Assembly: GCF_003284895.1 (NCBI RefSeq)
Contig: NZ_QMDV01000004.1
Location: 436,501-500,500, forward strand
Direction of reading: 5' to 3'
DNA from: Pontibacter arcticus
GTDB taxonomy: Bacteria > Bacteroidota > Bacteroidia > Cytophagales > Hymenobacteraceae
DNA: 64,000 nt
The position numbers were made by a program, and so were the translations under genes. Below the pieces are notes generated by a model. It saw nothing but the letters and a program-made list of their open reading frames with translations. It searched no databases and was not told the origin of the DNA. Positions 18,168 to 26,307 of the stretch are shown here, piece by piece. How positions within the stretch are numbered: the stretch's first letter is position 1; each line of letters begins with the position of its first letter.

Positions 18168-18641
18168 TTACTTTATTTTAGCTGTTTGGTGCAGCGCCCA
18201 TATCACCACGCCCCAGGCTTTAAAATCCATGTCCTCGGTTACCTCCAAAGTCGTGAAATCCTGGTTTGCCGGTTGCAGGTACAGTTTGTTGTCCTTACTA
18301 ACGAGCCGTTTTACGGTAAATTCACCGTTCACCGAGCCGATCAGGATTTGCCCTGCGCTGGCTTTTATCGAGCGGTCTACCACCAGAATATCCTCGTCGT
18401 AAATGTTGGCATCTTCCATAGAGTTGCCGCGCACACGCACCAGGTACGTAGCGGTAGGGTTCCGGATCAGGAGTTGGCGCAGGTTCACATGGTCTTCCAG
18501 GTAATCGTCGGCAGGCGAGGGGAAACCAGCTGCAATGTAGGGCTGCAGCATGGGCAATTCCAGTTCCTGCAAAGCCTGTTGCGGTAAGACCTCAAACGGG
18601 AAGGCTAATGTGGTTTCGGGTAGGGTGAAAATCTCTTTCAT
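18168..18641 (-). CDS. umuD: UmuD-like self-cleaving mutasome subunit
   Basis: 157 residues. The cleavage site region [14 protein letters not shown] predicts cutting between Ala38 and Gly39, with catalytic Ser74 in RGNSMED and Lys111 in TVKRLV, the S24 (LexA/UmuD) peptidase dyad. There is no N-terminal helix-turn-helix, so it is a UmuD and not a LexA repressor. RecA filaments would trigger cleavage, giving UmuD' to activate UmuC. Paired palindromic sites lie directly upstream of its start. Confidence 0.93.
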   Translation of the reverse strand: MKEIFTLPETTLAFPFEVLPQQALQELELPMLQPYIAAGFPSPADDYLEDHVNLRQLLIRNPTATYLVRVRGNSMEDANIYDEDILVVDRSIKASAGQILIGSVNGEFTVKRLVSKDNKLYLQPANQDFTTLEVTEDMDFKAWGVVIWALHQTAKIK

Positions 18642-18683
18642 AGTTTCGGGATATTGCTAACACAGGCCAAATATATATTAAAA

Positions 18684-18724
18684 ACTAATATATTTAGCTT
18701 TTTAATACTAATAAATTTAGTATT
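18684..18724 (-). promoter_or_regulatory. Two tandem palindromic operators upstream of umuD
   Basis: ACTAATATATTTAG (18684-18697) and ACTAATAAATTTAG (18707-18720) share the dyad CTAA-N5-TTAG. Their centres are 23 bp apart. The upstream copy extends to a perfect 8-5-8 inverted repeat, AATACTAA / TTAGTATT (18704-18724). Location 43-83 bp before the umuD ATG fits a LexA-type or other SOS-like repressor site; the repressor is not in the window. Confidence 0.6.
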
Positions 18725-18914
18725 ATGTTTTGAATATTATCCTTCACAGAGAGAAATTTATACTTTGAAAGGCGGTAATTGCTTTGAAATCTTGGTTTAT
18801 ACTTCGGTTAGGAAGTATGGAATTTGGAGCCGGTAAATGATCAAGGATAAGGTCGCCCTTGCTGCGTGTTTTCACCAGCAAGCAGTAAGGCTGTAGCTCC
18901 GTAGCAGAGGTATA

Positions 18915-18938
18915 GTTGTTGGTGAAAACACCAACAAC
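18915..18938. other. Perfect 10-bp hairpin in the umuD/MaoC intergenic region
   Basis: GTTGTTGGTG and CACCAACAAC pair around an AAAA loop. No T-run follows, so it is not a typical terminator. It lies within the 430-bp region 18642-19071 that otherwise holds the umu operators, the MaoC terminator, several AAGTATAA words and no convincing gene. Confidence 0.45.
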
Positions 18939-18993
18939 GGCAAACGCAGAAGTATAAATTATATTCCTAAGCAGAAATCTCAACCTATAGAAA

Positions 18994-19022
18994 TAAAAAA
19001 ACCGCCCTGGTAAAGGCGGTTT
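18994..19022 (-). terminator. Intrinsic terminator of the MaoC-type gene
   Basis: Stem AAACCGCC / GGCGGTTT (18999-19006, 19015-19022) with an 8-nt loop. The minus-strand transcript ends in a U-run. Confidence 0.8.
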
Positions 19023-19071
19023 CAAAGTATGAAGCAGTTTATACTTCTGCTAAATGCAAGGGAAGTGTTTG

Positions 19072-19539
19072 TTAACTGTTAAAATGATACAGAAACGTGA
19101 TGATACCTGTGTAAGCGGGCTTTTTGCTGTCTTTTATTTCAAGGGATACTTCGAGGCGGGCTTTGGCGATACCGCGCAGATCTTTTACAGAAAGTAGTTT
19201 GGCACGCAGGCGCACGTCACTGTTTACGGCTACGGCCTGGTTAAAACGCAGGCTCTCGATCTCGTAATTTACCTGCATTTTCAGGTTTTCGATCAAAGCG
19301 ATCTGCGACCACAAATAAGGCAAAAGCGAAACGGTAAGGTAGCCGTGTGCAATGGTGCCCCCAAACTGGGATTCTGTTTTGGCGCGCTCCGCATCCAGGT
19401 GTATCCACTGGTAATCCAGGGTTGCATCGGCAAATTTAGTTATCTGCTCCTGCGTGATGGTGTGGTAAGCAGAAATGCCCATTTCTTTTCCTTCGTATTG
19501 GGCCAGGTCAGAAAAGTTTTTGATAAGTAATTGACTCAT
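19072..19539 (-). CDS. MaoC family (R)-enoyl-CoA hydratase-like protein
   Basis: 155 residues forming a single hot-dog domain. The hydratase motif is ITKFADATLDYQWIHLDAERA followed by FGGTIAHGYLTVSLLPYL, with the catalytic Asp (in ATLDYQWIH) and His. Such enzymes hydrate trans-2-enoyl-CoA to (R)-3-hydroxyacyl-CoA in beta-oxidation side paths. It stands alone with a terminator behind it. It may serve the acyl-CoA metabolism suggested by IcmF and the hydroxybutyryl-CoA dehydrogenase elsewhere in the window. Confidence 0.88.
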   Translation of the reverse strand: MSQLLIKNFSDLAQYEGKEMGISAYHTITQEQITKFADATLDYQWIHLDAERAKTESQFGGTIAHGYLTVSLLPYLWSQIALIENLKMQVNYEIESLRFNQAVAVNSDVRLRAKLLSVKDLRGIAKARLEVSLEIKDSKKPAYTGIITFLYHFNS

Positions 19540-19735
19540 GTATAAATGTTGTGTTTTAAGGGAGCGTGCCGGTAATATAGATTTGGTAGCCCAATATACA
19601 CTTTATCCGACAGGAAGAAATACTTCACTTTAAAGTATAAAGCAAAAATTTCATCAGAAGAATACCAGAAAGTATACTTGTTTATACTTTTAAAACAGCA
19701 GTTATACTTAAAAATCAGGCTGTAACCTGGGGCTG

Positions 19736-20977
19736 TTAGTTGGTTTTGCGGTTTGCCAAAAATTCTTGTAAAGCTTGCTCGAATTGCTCTACTTCCTGCA
19801 GGGTATTGTAAGGTGCCAGCCCAATCCTGACCCAGCCGCCCATCGGGATCACGCCCAGTTTTTCGGCCATGGTAGAGGCGTAAAAGTGGCCGTCAGCGAT
19901 GCACATATTGTGGTTTTCGGCAAACCAGGTAGTTACGTCGCGGGCATTTGTACCGGCAACGGTAAACGCAAAAGTCGGGGTTTTGGGGTGGCCGGCGGGT
20001 GCACGGTAAAGGGTAACGTCAGGTAACTGGCTCAGGAAAGATTCGATTCTGTTGGCCAACTGCAGTTCGTGTGCCTCGATGCGCTGCATGCCGGAGCGGA
20101 GTTGCTGCCGGCGGGTTTCGCCTTCGCCCTGTGCGGCTATAAAAGCGATGGCACCAATTAAACCGGCAATGGCTTCGTGATTCTGGGTGCCGGTTTCCAG
20201 TTTGTCGGGGATGGTTTGCGGAGCAGGCTGCAGTTTGTAAACCGGCAGCTTTTCGAACAGTGTTTCAGCAATAACAGCAATACCAATGTGCGGCCCGAAG
20301 AACTTGTACCCCGAGCAAAGCAACACATCGCAGCCCAGCTTTTTAAAATCGATTGGCAGGTGAGGTACCGCGTGTACGGCATCCAGAATTACAATGGCAT
20401 TTACTTCTTTTGCGCGCGCAATTATTTTTTCGATGGGCGTAACCGTACCCATCACGTTCGACGACATGCCCACTGCCACCAGTTTGGTTTTTTCGGTGAT
20501 GAGTTCGTGCAGATTATCCAGGTTTAACGTATAGGTAGCCGGATCAACTTCCAGAAACTTAATGGTAGCGCCTTTGTCGTTGGCCATGGTAACCCAGGGG
20601 TCCACGTTGGCGCGGTGGTCGAGTTCGGTAACCACAATTTCGTCTCCGGGTTTTATAAGAGTACCCAGGCTACGGGCAATAGCAAAGGCATGCGAGGTCA
20701 TGTTCTGGCCGAAAGCAACTTCAGCAGGCGCACAGTTCAGCAGATCGGCTACCGCTTTTCTAGCTTCTTCCAGCAAATTATCTGTTTTTATACTTGTCGG
20801 GAAGGCGCCGTGGAGGTTGGCCATGCCGCCGGTAATGTAGGCCACCATCGCATCGAGCGCCTGCTGTGCCATTTGTGTGCCGCCGGGGCCATCAAAGTAA
20901 ATAAAAGGCTTATTGGTTGCTGTTTCGTGCAGGGCCGGAAAGGCCGCGCGAAGTTTTTGTACCGTAAACTGGCTCAT
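19736..20977 (-). CDS. Cysteine desulfurase-like aminotransferase class V protein
   Basis: 413 residues from the ATG at 20977 (MSQFTVQKLRAAFPAL); the 45-residue upstream extension lacks family character. PLP-binding lysine is in LLCSGYKFFGPHIG, and IYFDGPGGTQM plus NMTSHAFAIAR mark the cysteine-desulfurase-like group (VC1184/TIGR01976 type). The conserved catalytic cysteine loop of SufS is not obvious, so it may act as a different beta-lyase or aminotransferase. It has no SUF/ISC neighbours. Confidence 0.85.
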   Translation of the reverse strand: MSQFTVQKLRAAFPALHETATNKPFIYFDGPGGTQMAQQALDAMVAYITGGMANLHGAFPTSIKTDNLLEEARKAVADLLNCAPAEVAFGQNMTSHAFAIARSLGTLIKPGDEIVVTELDHRANVDPWVTMANDKGATIKFLEVDPATYTLNLDNLHELITEKTKLVAVGMSSNVMGTVTPIEKIIARAKEVNAIVILDAVHAVPHLPIDFKKLGCDVLLCSGYKFFGPHIGIAVIAETLFEKLPVYKLQPAPQTIPDKLETGTQNHEAIAGLIGAIAFIAAQGEGETRRQQLRSGMQRIEAHELQLANRIESFLSQLPDVTLYRAPAGHPKTPTFAFTVAGTNARDVTTWFAENHNMCIADGHFYASTMAEKLGVIPMGGWVRIGLAPYNTLQEVEQFEQALQEFLANRKTN

Positions 20978-21132
20978 AAAGTATACATTATTTGCTATCT
21001 GGTGATGCTCTGAAGTTGAGAAGTCAGAACAAGATAAAGATTTTAGCGATAGGTTGATAAGGCAAAAGTATAAGCTGGAAAAATCAAGCGATTTATACTT
21101 TCTGAAATACACCTCGGCAAGTATGAAAATCC

Positions 21133-21438
21133 TTAGGCGTAATGTATTTCGAGTTCTTCGGTTTGCAGCCCGAACGCGATTCCCTGCCGCAGAATGTTGT
21201 AATTCGGATGGTTGGGCGTGGCCAGTTCTTTTTCGATGTCAGAAATGGTGGTTTTTAGCGTGTCGCCGGCAAAAAAGCGGAACCAGACACTTTTATCTGT
21301 TTCTTCTTCGTCGTCGGCCACCAGCAGCTGTTCAATGTAGCGGAGCTTTTCGATGAGCTCTTCCAGGCTGATGTGGCTATTGAGGTACTGGCTGAAGGCC
21401 TCGTGGGTAATGGGCGTATAAGTGGTTTGTTTGCTCAT
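21133..21438 (-). CDS. Hypothetical protein, 101 aa
   Basis: Starts at the ATG at 21438 (MSKQTTYTPITHEAFSQYL). Small, acidic and helical (SLEELIEKLRYIEQLLVADDEEE), with no signal or membrane segment. No family recognised. It lies between the Nudix and desulfurase-like genes on the same strand, without obvious coupling. Confidence 0.6.
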   Translation of the reverse strand: MSKQTTYTPITHEAFSQYLNSHISLEELIEKLRYIEQLLVADDEEETDKSVWFRFFAGDTLKTTISDIEKELATPNHPNYNILRQGIAFGLQTEELEIHYA

Positions 21439-21506
21439 GTGGAGGAAGTATAAATTGGCTGGCAAGTTAGCAAGTATACATTACAATGGTAAAACTAACT
21501 GAGTAG

Positions 21507-21905
21507 TTAAGAAAGCAGCGCTTTTTTTCTCAGCCAGTCGAATATAAGCTGGTCTACAGCCGAGATCCGTGTTCTATCCTGGTACGTAAGCCACACTATT
21601 TCTTCAATTTCGTTGGCAGGGGCCATGGTGCCGGTATAATTTCCTGTATAGCACGTCATGCGTACCAAAGTGCCTTCTGGATGGTTATCTGCCTGCGCCA
21701 CAAAGATGCCTGCCAGGGTTATACTTTCTTTGATGAGGTTTACACTAAGCTCCTCGCTGATCTCTCTTGACAGTGCTTCGAAATCATTTTCGCCTGCTTC
21801 GCGCTTACCACCTGGTATGTAGTATTTGGTTCTGTCTCTGCTGCGTGTACTTAGTATTTTGCCATCCTGTAGTTGGATCCAGGCCAGTTTGTCGATTAGT
21901 TGCAT
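21507..21905 (-). CDS. Nudix hydrolase
   Basis: 132 residues with a complete Nudix box GGKREAGENDFEALSREISEE, matching Gx5Ex7REUxEExGU with Leu/Ser in the last position. It would hydrolyse a nucleoside diphosphate linked to another group; the substrate cannot be inferred. Short protein, soluble. Neighbours do not define its role. Confidence 0.9.
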   Translation of the reverse strand: MQLIDKLAWIQLQDGKILSTRSRDRTKYYIPGGKREAGENDFEALSREISEELSVNLIKESITLAGIFVAQADNHPEGTLVRMTCYTGNYTGTMAPANEIEEIVWLTYQDRTRISAVDQLIFDWLRKKALLS

Positions 21906-21993
21906 GTGTTTGTTTTTTTAGCTTTTAACTGTAAAAGGAAGATAGACATGTGCCGGAGCGGTTTAATTAAGTTGCCTCTCGCTGTGGCGCTGT

Positions 21994-23325
21994 TTATACT
22001 TTAGGTTGAACATAAAATTCCTGCGGAAATAAAAATGAAAAGCTTGTACCCTGATCAGGCCGGGATTGTATGCTTAGTTGTATGTTGTGAAACCGGGCTA
22101 CCGTTTCGACAATCGGCAGGCCTAACCCATGGCTGACGCCGTCGGGGGCATGCAGCCGCTTAAACCGGCTGAAAATGTGTGGCAGTTGTGTTTCGGGGAT
22201 GCCTACGCCGGTATCGGTAACAGTTAATTGATAGCCTGCTTCGGTAAAGCTGCCTGTTATGGTCACAGCGCCGCCTGGCCTGTTATACTTTATGGCATTG
22301 TTTACCACGTTAAACAGCATGGTAAAGAGAAGCGAGTAATTTGCTGTACAGGTTAAATCTTCGGCTATCGCCAAATCCAGGGTAAGGCGTTTTGCTTCTA
22401 TGCGCTCTGTTACTTCTTCAGCCACCTCGTGCGCCAGCGCCTCTATACTTACTTTTTCATTGCGCAGGTATTGCTCATTCTCGATACGGGAGATCAGAAG
22501 CAGCGCCTGGATGATACTTTTAAGGCGGTGCAGTGTACGCTGGCTTTCCACCATTTTAACAAGCATTTCTTCAGGGAGCGCCGGGTCTGTCAGCAGGTTT
22601 TCGAGGCGGGTCTGTAAAATGGTGACCGGTGTTAACAGCTCATGCGACACGTTGCCTATAAATTCTTTTTCCTTCAGGAAAGCTTCCTGCATCTGCATCA
22701 TCATGCTATTGATGGTGGTATTCAGGTAAACAAAGTCGCTGGTAGAGGTCGAAAGCTCCTCAGGTTTAAAGGTTTCGGGATGGCTTATTTGCTGCAGCCG
22801 CCGGATAATAAGGGTAAGCGGGTGCAGAAGCACTTTTATAAAAGCCAAGTCTATAAAGACAGTGATCAGGACAATGGCCACCAGAAAATAGGACGCGTAG
22901 CGTTGCATGGTGTCGCTGGTTTCGCGGATAGTGGCCAGGCTGCGGCCAATTTCCAGCAGATAGGTACCGCCTTCCACTGCAAATGCCAGGCTCAGAACCC
23001 TGTACTCCAACGTATCGCCTTCCACTTTGCGGTAGCTGTTATCAATCCTGTTATCAATCTGCGAAGCGTCAATGGGCTCCAGCGATATAAATTCTTCTTT
23101 CAGGAGGTTGTAGCTGCCATACATATCTGTCTCAGTGTTTATAAAATACTGGATTCCCTTTTCCTGGATAATGTCAAAAACCTGCTCCTTTTTCTCGAGC
23201 AGCCGCTTATCTGTATTATGCAGGGCAACGCGATTGATAAGGGCAGGGAGCAAGAAAATCAGAAGCAGTAAGGTTATGATCTTGGAAACCGCACTGAAAA
23301 GTGTAAGCTTGGATTGCAGCTTCAT
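21994..23325 (-). CDS. Sensor histidine kinase
   Basis: 443 residues. Two transmembrane segments (about 12-32 and 145-168) frame a periplasmic sensor of ~110 residues. HAMP-like linker, HisKA with the phosphorylated His in VSHELLTPV, and HATPase with NNAIKYN (N box), DTGVGIPE (G1) and HGLGLPIV (G2) follow. It starts one base after the stop of the response regulator gene, forming one operon with it. Confidence 0.93.
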   Translation of the reverse strand: MKLQSKLTLFSAVSKIITLLLLIFLLPALINRVALHNTDKRLLEKKEQVFDIIQEKGIQYFINTETDMYGSYNLLKEEFISLEPIDASQIDNRIDNSYRKVEGDTLEYRVLSLAFAVEGGTYLLEIGRSLATIRETSDTMQRYASYFLVAIVLITVFIDLAFIKVLLHPLTLIIRRLQQISHPETFKPEELSTSTSDFVYLNTTINSMMMQMQEAFLKEKEFIGNVSHELLTPVTILQTRLENLLTDPALPEEMLVKMVESQRTLHRLKSIIQALLLISRIENEQYLRNEKVSIEALAHEVAEEVTERIEAKRLTLDLAIAEDLTCTANYSLLFTMLFNVVNNAIKYNRPGGAVTITGSFTEAGYQLTVTDTGVGIPETQLPHIFSRFKRLHAPDGVSHGLGLPIVETVARFHNIQLSIQSRPDQGTSFSFLFPQEFYVQPKV

Positions 23326-23326
23326 G

Positions 23327-24001
23327 TTATACAGTTAACCTGTAACCTACGCCCCGTACAGTTTCCAGCCAATCGTTGGGTATAAACGGAGCCAGTTTTT
23401 TACGCAGGTTTTTAATATGAACATCAATGTAATTGGAGTCATAGTCATCCTCCAGGATGTTTCCCCAGATATGCTCGGTTAACTGCAGGCGCGTCAGGAT
23501 CCGGTTTTTATGCAATAGGAGGTAGTGCAGCAAATCAAACTCTTTTTTTGTAAGTTGTATTTCTGTCTGTTCGAAATTTACGCGCCTGCCGTTACTATCC
23601 AGTTCCAGGCCATGCAGTGTCAGCAAAGACGAACTGATATTGAATTTACGGCGCACAATGGCCTGCATGCGCATCTGCAGTTCCAGAAGCGAAAACGGCT
23701 TCGGAAGATAATCGTCGGCCCCGAGCCTTAACCCCTCTATCCGGTCTTCCACGGCCCCACGCGCAGTAAGTATGATAATGCCCGGCTGTTGTTCCAGTTG
23801 CATGGCTTCTCTTAACAGGTCGAGGCCGTTGTAATCTGGCAGCCCGAGGTCAAGCAGTATAAAGTCATAACGGTTAACTGCGATTTTTTCTGAGGCTTCT
23901 TTCCCAGTATAAGCCGTATCGCAGCAATAATGCTCTTTCGTTAAAAAGTGCACCAGTTCAGAAGCCAGGCTTTTTTCATCTTCTACAATCAGTATATGCA
24001 T
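23327..24001 (-). CDS. OmpR-family response regulator
   Basis: 224 residues: receiver domain with phospho-acceptor Asp51 (LLDLGLP), switch Thr in ILTARG and Lys in LPKPFS, followed by a winged-helix DNA-binding domain ending IDVHIKNLRKKL and VRGVGYRLTV. First gene of the two-component operon; the next gene is its kinase. The upstream envelope genes (24029 onward, same strand) are the nearest candidates for regulation, by position only. Confidence 0.94.
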   Translation of the reverse strand: MHILIVEDEKSLASELVHFLTKEHYCCDTAYTGKEASEKIAVNRYDFILLDLGLPDYNGLDLLREAMQLEQQPGIIILTARGAVEDRIEGLRLGADDYLPKPFSLLELQMRMQAIVRRKFNISSSLLTLHGLELDSNGRRVNFEQTEIQLTKKEFDLLHYLLLHKNRILTRLQLTEHIWGNILEDDYDSNYIDVHIKNLRKKLAPFIPNDWLETVRGVGYRLTV

Positions 24002-24028
24002 GGGTATAAGCTTTAGATAATAAAGGTA

Positions 24029-24946
24029 TTAAAAAGTATAGCTGATGTTAAACGAATAGAATGATTGTGCTTCCGAATTATCGCCCTCTATCTTGTTTAC
24101 CGGAATCGAATAGCGGTAAGCTGGTTCCAGTTCAAAGTTTCCCCAGTACATGACTACCGGTAATTTTAATTCATAATTAAGGACCTTGAACTTGCTGACA
24201 ACCTCGGTGGTAGTGGTGGTGGTGCTACCGGAACCGGGAGGAGCAAGTACTCCGGGAAGTAATTTTCCTTTGCCGGGCTTGCCGCCGGTTGAGCCGCCGC
24301 CTGTAGTGGTGGTATGGGTTTCGTAGAAGCGTTGCGTACCTGCTGTTACCGATACTTTGGGGTCCAGCCCGATCACGTGCTTTCCGTTCCAGAGCGGGTT
24401 AAGCGGAATAAACCTGGAGTTTTCCAGTACAGTAAAAATATCGTGGCTTTCGCCGAATATATAACTGGTTGTGAATCCGGTGTAAAGTATACCCCAATCC
24501 AGGGCAGCTTTGGCAGAGGTGGCATTAGACGTTGCTGCTTTTACCAGCGGCGTATTTTCCCCGAAGATAAAGCGGGAATAGCTCAGGTTTACTTCAACCA
24601 GGTCGCTGATTTTAGTAGCGTACCCTACCGAGAGGTCTGTTTCGTCTACATAACCCGCTGTATCGAACAGCTTATAGGAAGTAACAGATGCCCAAAGGCC
24701 TGTACGGTGTAGATAGGTTAGCGAAGCCGCCGCATACGGAAAGCGCACAGCTGTGTTCCGGCCAAAGAAAGAAGAGTTGTTAGCTACTTCGGCTCCAACA
24801 GTCCACCAGCCTTTTTTTACTTTTGTAGTATCTGTGCTTACAATTGCATCAATGGGTAGTAACGATGGCGCGGCAAACGACAGGGCAGGAGCTACGAGTA
24901 ACCCTATTAATCCGATAAGGTGTTTTTTTGACAGCTTCATAGGCAA
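24029..24946 (-). CDS. Secreted outer-membrane beta-barrel-like protein
   Basis: 305 residues with an N-terminal signal peptide (MPMKLSKKHLIGLIGLLV, cleavage after SFAA). The mature part alternates amphipathic strands such as LTYLHRTGLWASVTSYKLF and ends in the aromatic NISYTF typical of outer-membrane barrel proteins. A Gly/Thr/Ser-rich linker (TTTTGGGSTGGKPGKG region) sits in a predicted loop. No named family. It is just upstream of the response-regulator gene on the same strand and 64 bp after the Ala-rich gene, so the region could be one envelope unit. Confidence 0.7.
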   Translation of the reverse strand: MPMKLSKKHLIGLIGLLVAPALSFAAPSLLPIDAIVSTDTTKVKKGWWTVGAEVANNSSFFGRNTAVRFPYAAASLTYLHRTGLWASVTSYKLFDTAGYVDETDLSVGYATKISDLVEVNLSYSRFIFGENTPLVKAATSNATSAKAALDWGILYTGFTTSYIFGESHDIFTVLENSRFIPLNPLWNGKHVIGLDPKVSVTAGTQRFYETHTTTTGGGSTGGKPGKGKLLPGVLAPPGSGSTTTTTTEVVSKFKVLNYELKLPVVMYWGNFELEPAYRYSIPVNKIEGDNSEAQSFYSFNISYTF

Positions 24947-25010
24947 AAAGCCGGCAGCCTGTGCGCTAACGCCAGGCTGCCGAACTGAGTTTAGGGTGAG
25001 TGGGGTTAGA

Positions 25011-26018
25011 TTAGTTACCTACTTTGATCTTGGTACCTACTTTTACAGCGCCGCCCACTTGTACAGGGCGTGCAGAAGCACCGTTGGTTATGGTTTTAAC
25101 AGACTTACCGACACCATTCACTGTGCCTTTTGCATTTGTGCGCGCACCTGAAGTAGTTGCCTGAACAGCACCTGCAGCACGATTGGCGCCGGCAGAACGC
25201 GATGCACCACCTTTCAGGATGTTGCTTCTTACCTTCACGTTAGCTTCCGCATTTCCATCCGTAGTTATATCGGCAGGCTTGTTGCTTCTGCGCTTGGAAG
25301 TAGCTACTTCTTTCACTTCCTGGCCCTGCGTGCTTTGAGCTACCACTGTTACAGCAACTCCGTGTGTTTCTGCAGCTTTTACCTGGCCTTTAACTTCTGT
25401 ATCAACCTGTTGTTTTGCTTTAACAGCAGTCTGGTTTCCGGCTTGTACGTCTGCATTTGCATCGGTAACTAATGATGCTTCTGTTTCGCGTGTTGCAGCA
25501 ACGGCGGCTTTGCTGTTGTTCTTAGCTTCTTTTGTTTCTGCCTTCAGTGCAGCCTTTGTTTTACGGGCCGATTCGTTTGCTGCTTTATGGCTTGTTTCCA
25601 GTGTTTCGCCAGCAGTAGTAGTTACCTCCGCAGTTGCTTTGTGCGCAGCTTCTGCTACTGCCCGTCCATGGTTTTCTGCTACGGTCACAGCTGTTTGTTG
25701 CTGGTGCGCTACTTCGGCCACTGCCTGGCCATGGTTATCTTTCGGAGCCTTGTCTTTTGTATTGTTTCGTTTCGGGGCTTTCTCTTTTGATTTCGCTGCC
25801 TCAGCTGTGGCTTTTCCGTTTGCGTTAGCTTCGGTGGCAGTTAAGTGGGTTTCGGAAGTATGGGAAGCGCTGGCAGCGACTTCTACTTTTCCTCCCTTTT
25901 TATTTTGGTCAGCAGCAAGTGCAGCTGCATTTTTAGTATTTATACTTGTAGTAGTTGATTGTGCGAACGTAGCTGATATCGTGAAAATAGCTGCTGCTAA
26001 AAAGGTTAATTTTTTCAT
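25011..26018 (-). CDS. Secreted Ala/Lys-rich low-complexity protein
   Basis: 335 residues from the ATG at 26018, with a signal peptide MKKLTFLAAAIFTISATFA. The mature chain is dominated by Ala, Lys, Glu and Thr, with repeated HGQAVAEVAH and HGRAVAEAAH units and many EAAKSKEKA-like helices, so it is probably a long basic helix or disordered polymer. The last ~90 residues are Gly/Asn/Arg-rich (GASRSAGANRAAGAV). No family is recognised. Intergenic DNA upstream (26019-26307) holds nothing but AAGTATAA words. Confidence 0.65.
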   Translation of the reverse strand: MKKLTFLAAAIFTISATFAQSTTTSINTKNAAALAADQNKKGGKVEVAASASHTSETHLTATEANANGKATAEAAKSKEKAPKRNNTKDKAPKDNHGQAVAEVAHQQQTAVTVAENHGRAVAEAAHKATAEVTTTAGETLETSHKAANESARKTKAALKAETKEAKNNSKAAVAATRETEASLVTDANADVQAGNQTAVKAKQQVDTEVKGQVKAAETHGVAVTVVAQSTQGQEVKEVATSKRRSNKPADITTDGNAEANVKVRSNILKGGASRSAGANRAAGAVQATTSGARTNAKGTVNGVGKSVKTITNGASARPVQVGGAVKVGTKIKVGN

Positions 26019-26307
26019 CTTATTGGAGGGTTTGGTTAGTTTATAGGTCAAAACTATATAGTCAAGATGAAGACAAAATGAAGAAGTGCTTTTTTTGAAA
26101 TATTTTTTCAGAATTTTTTTGTGCACGGCTTAAATGGGGGGTAGCTGCGCTTTAAAGGGGATTTTCAGAGTAAATTCCTTTTGTGAGTGATGTTATACTT
26201 TAGTAGCACATACTATCAAAGCATGGGCATCTGTACGAGTTCTTATATTGTATTACAAATCCCGGTAGCCGCCCTTAAAAACTTCGTTAACATGCCAGGT
26301 AGTGAAT

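Noticed and set aside
18744-19025. 93-codon frame upstream of the umu operators
   Set aside because: Crosses a terminator hairpin and lacks coding character; no family seen.
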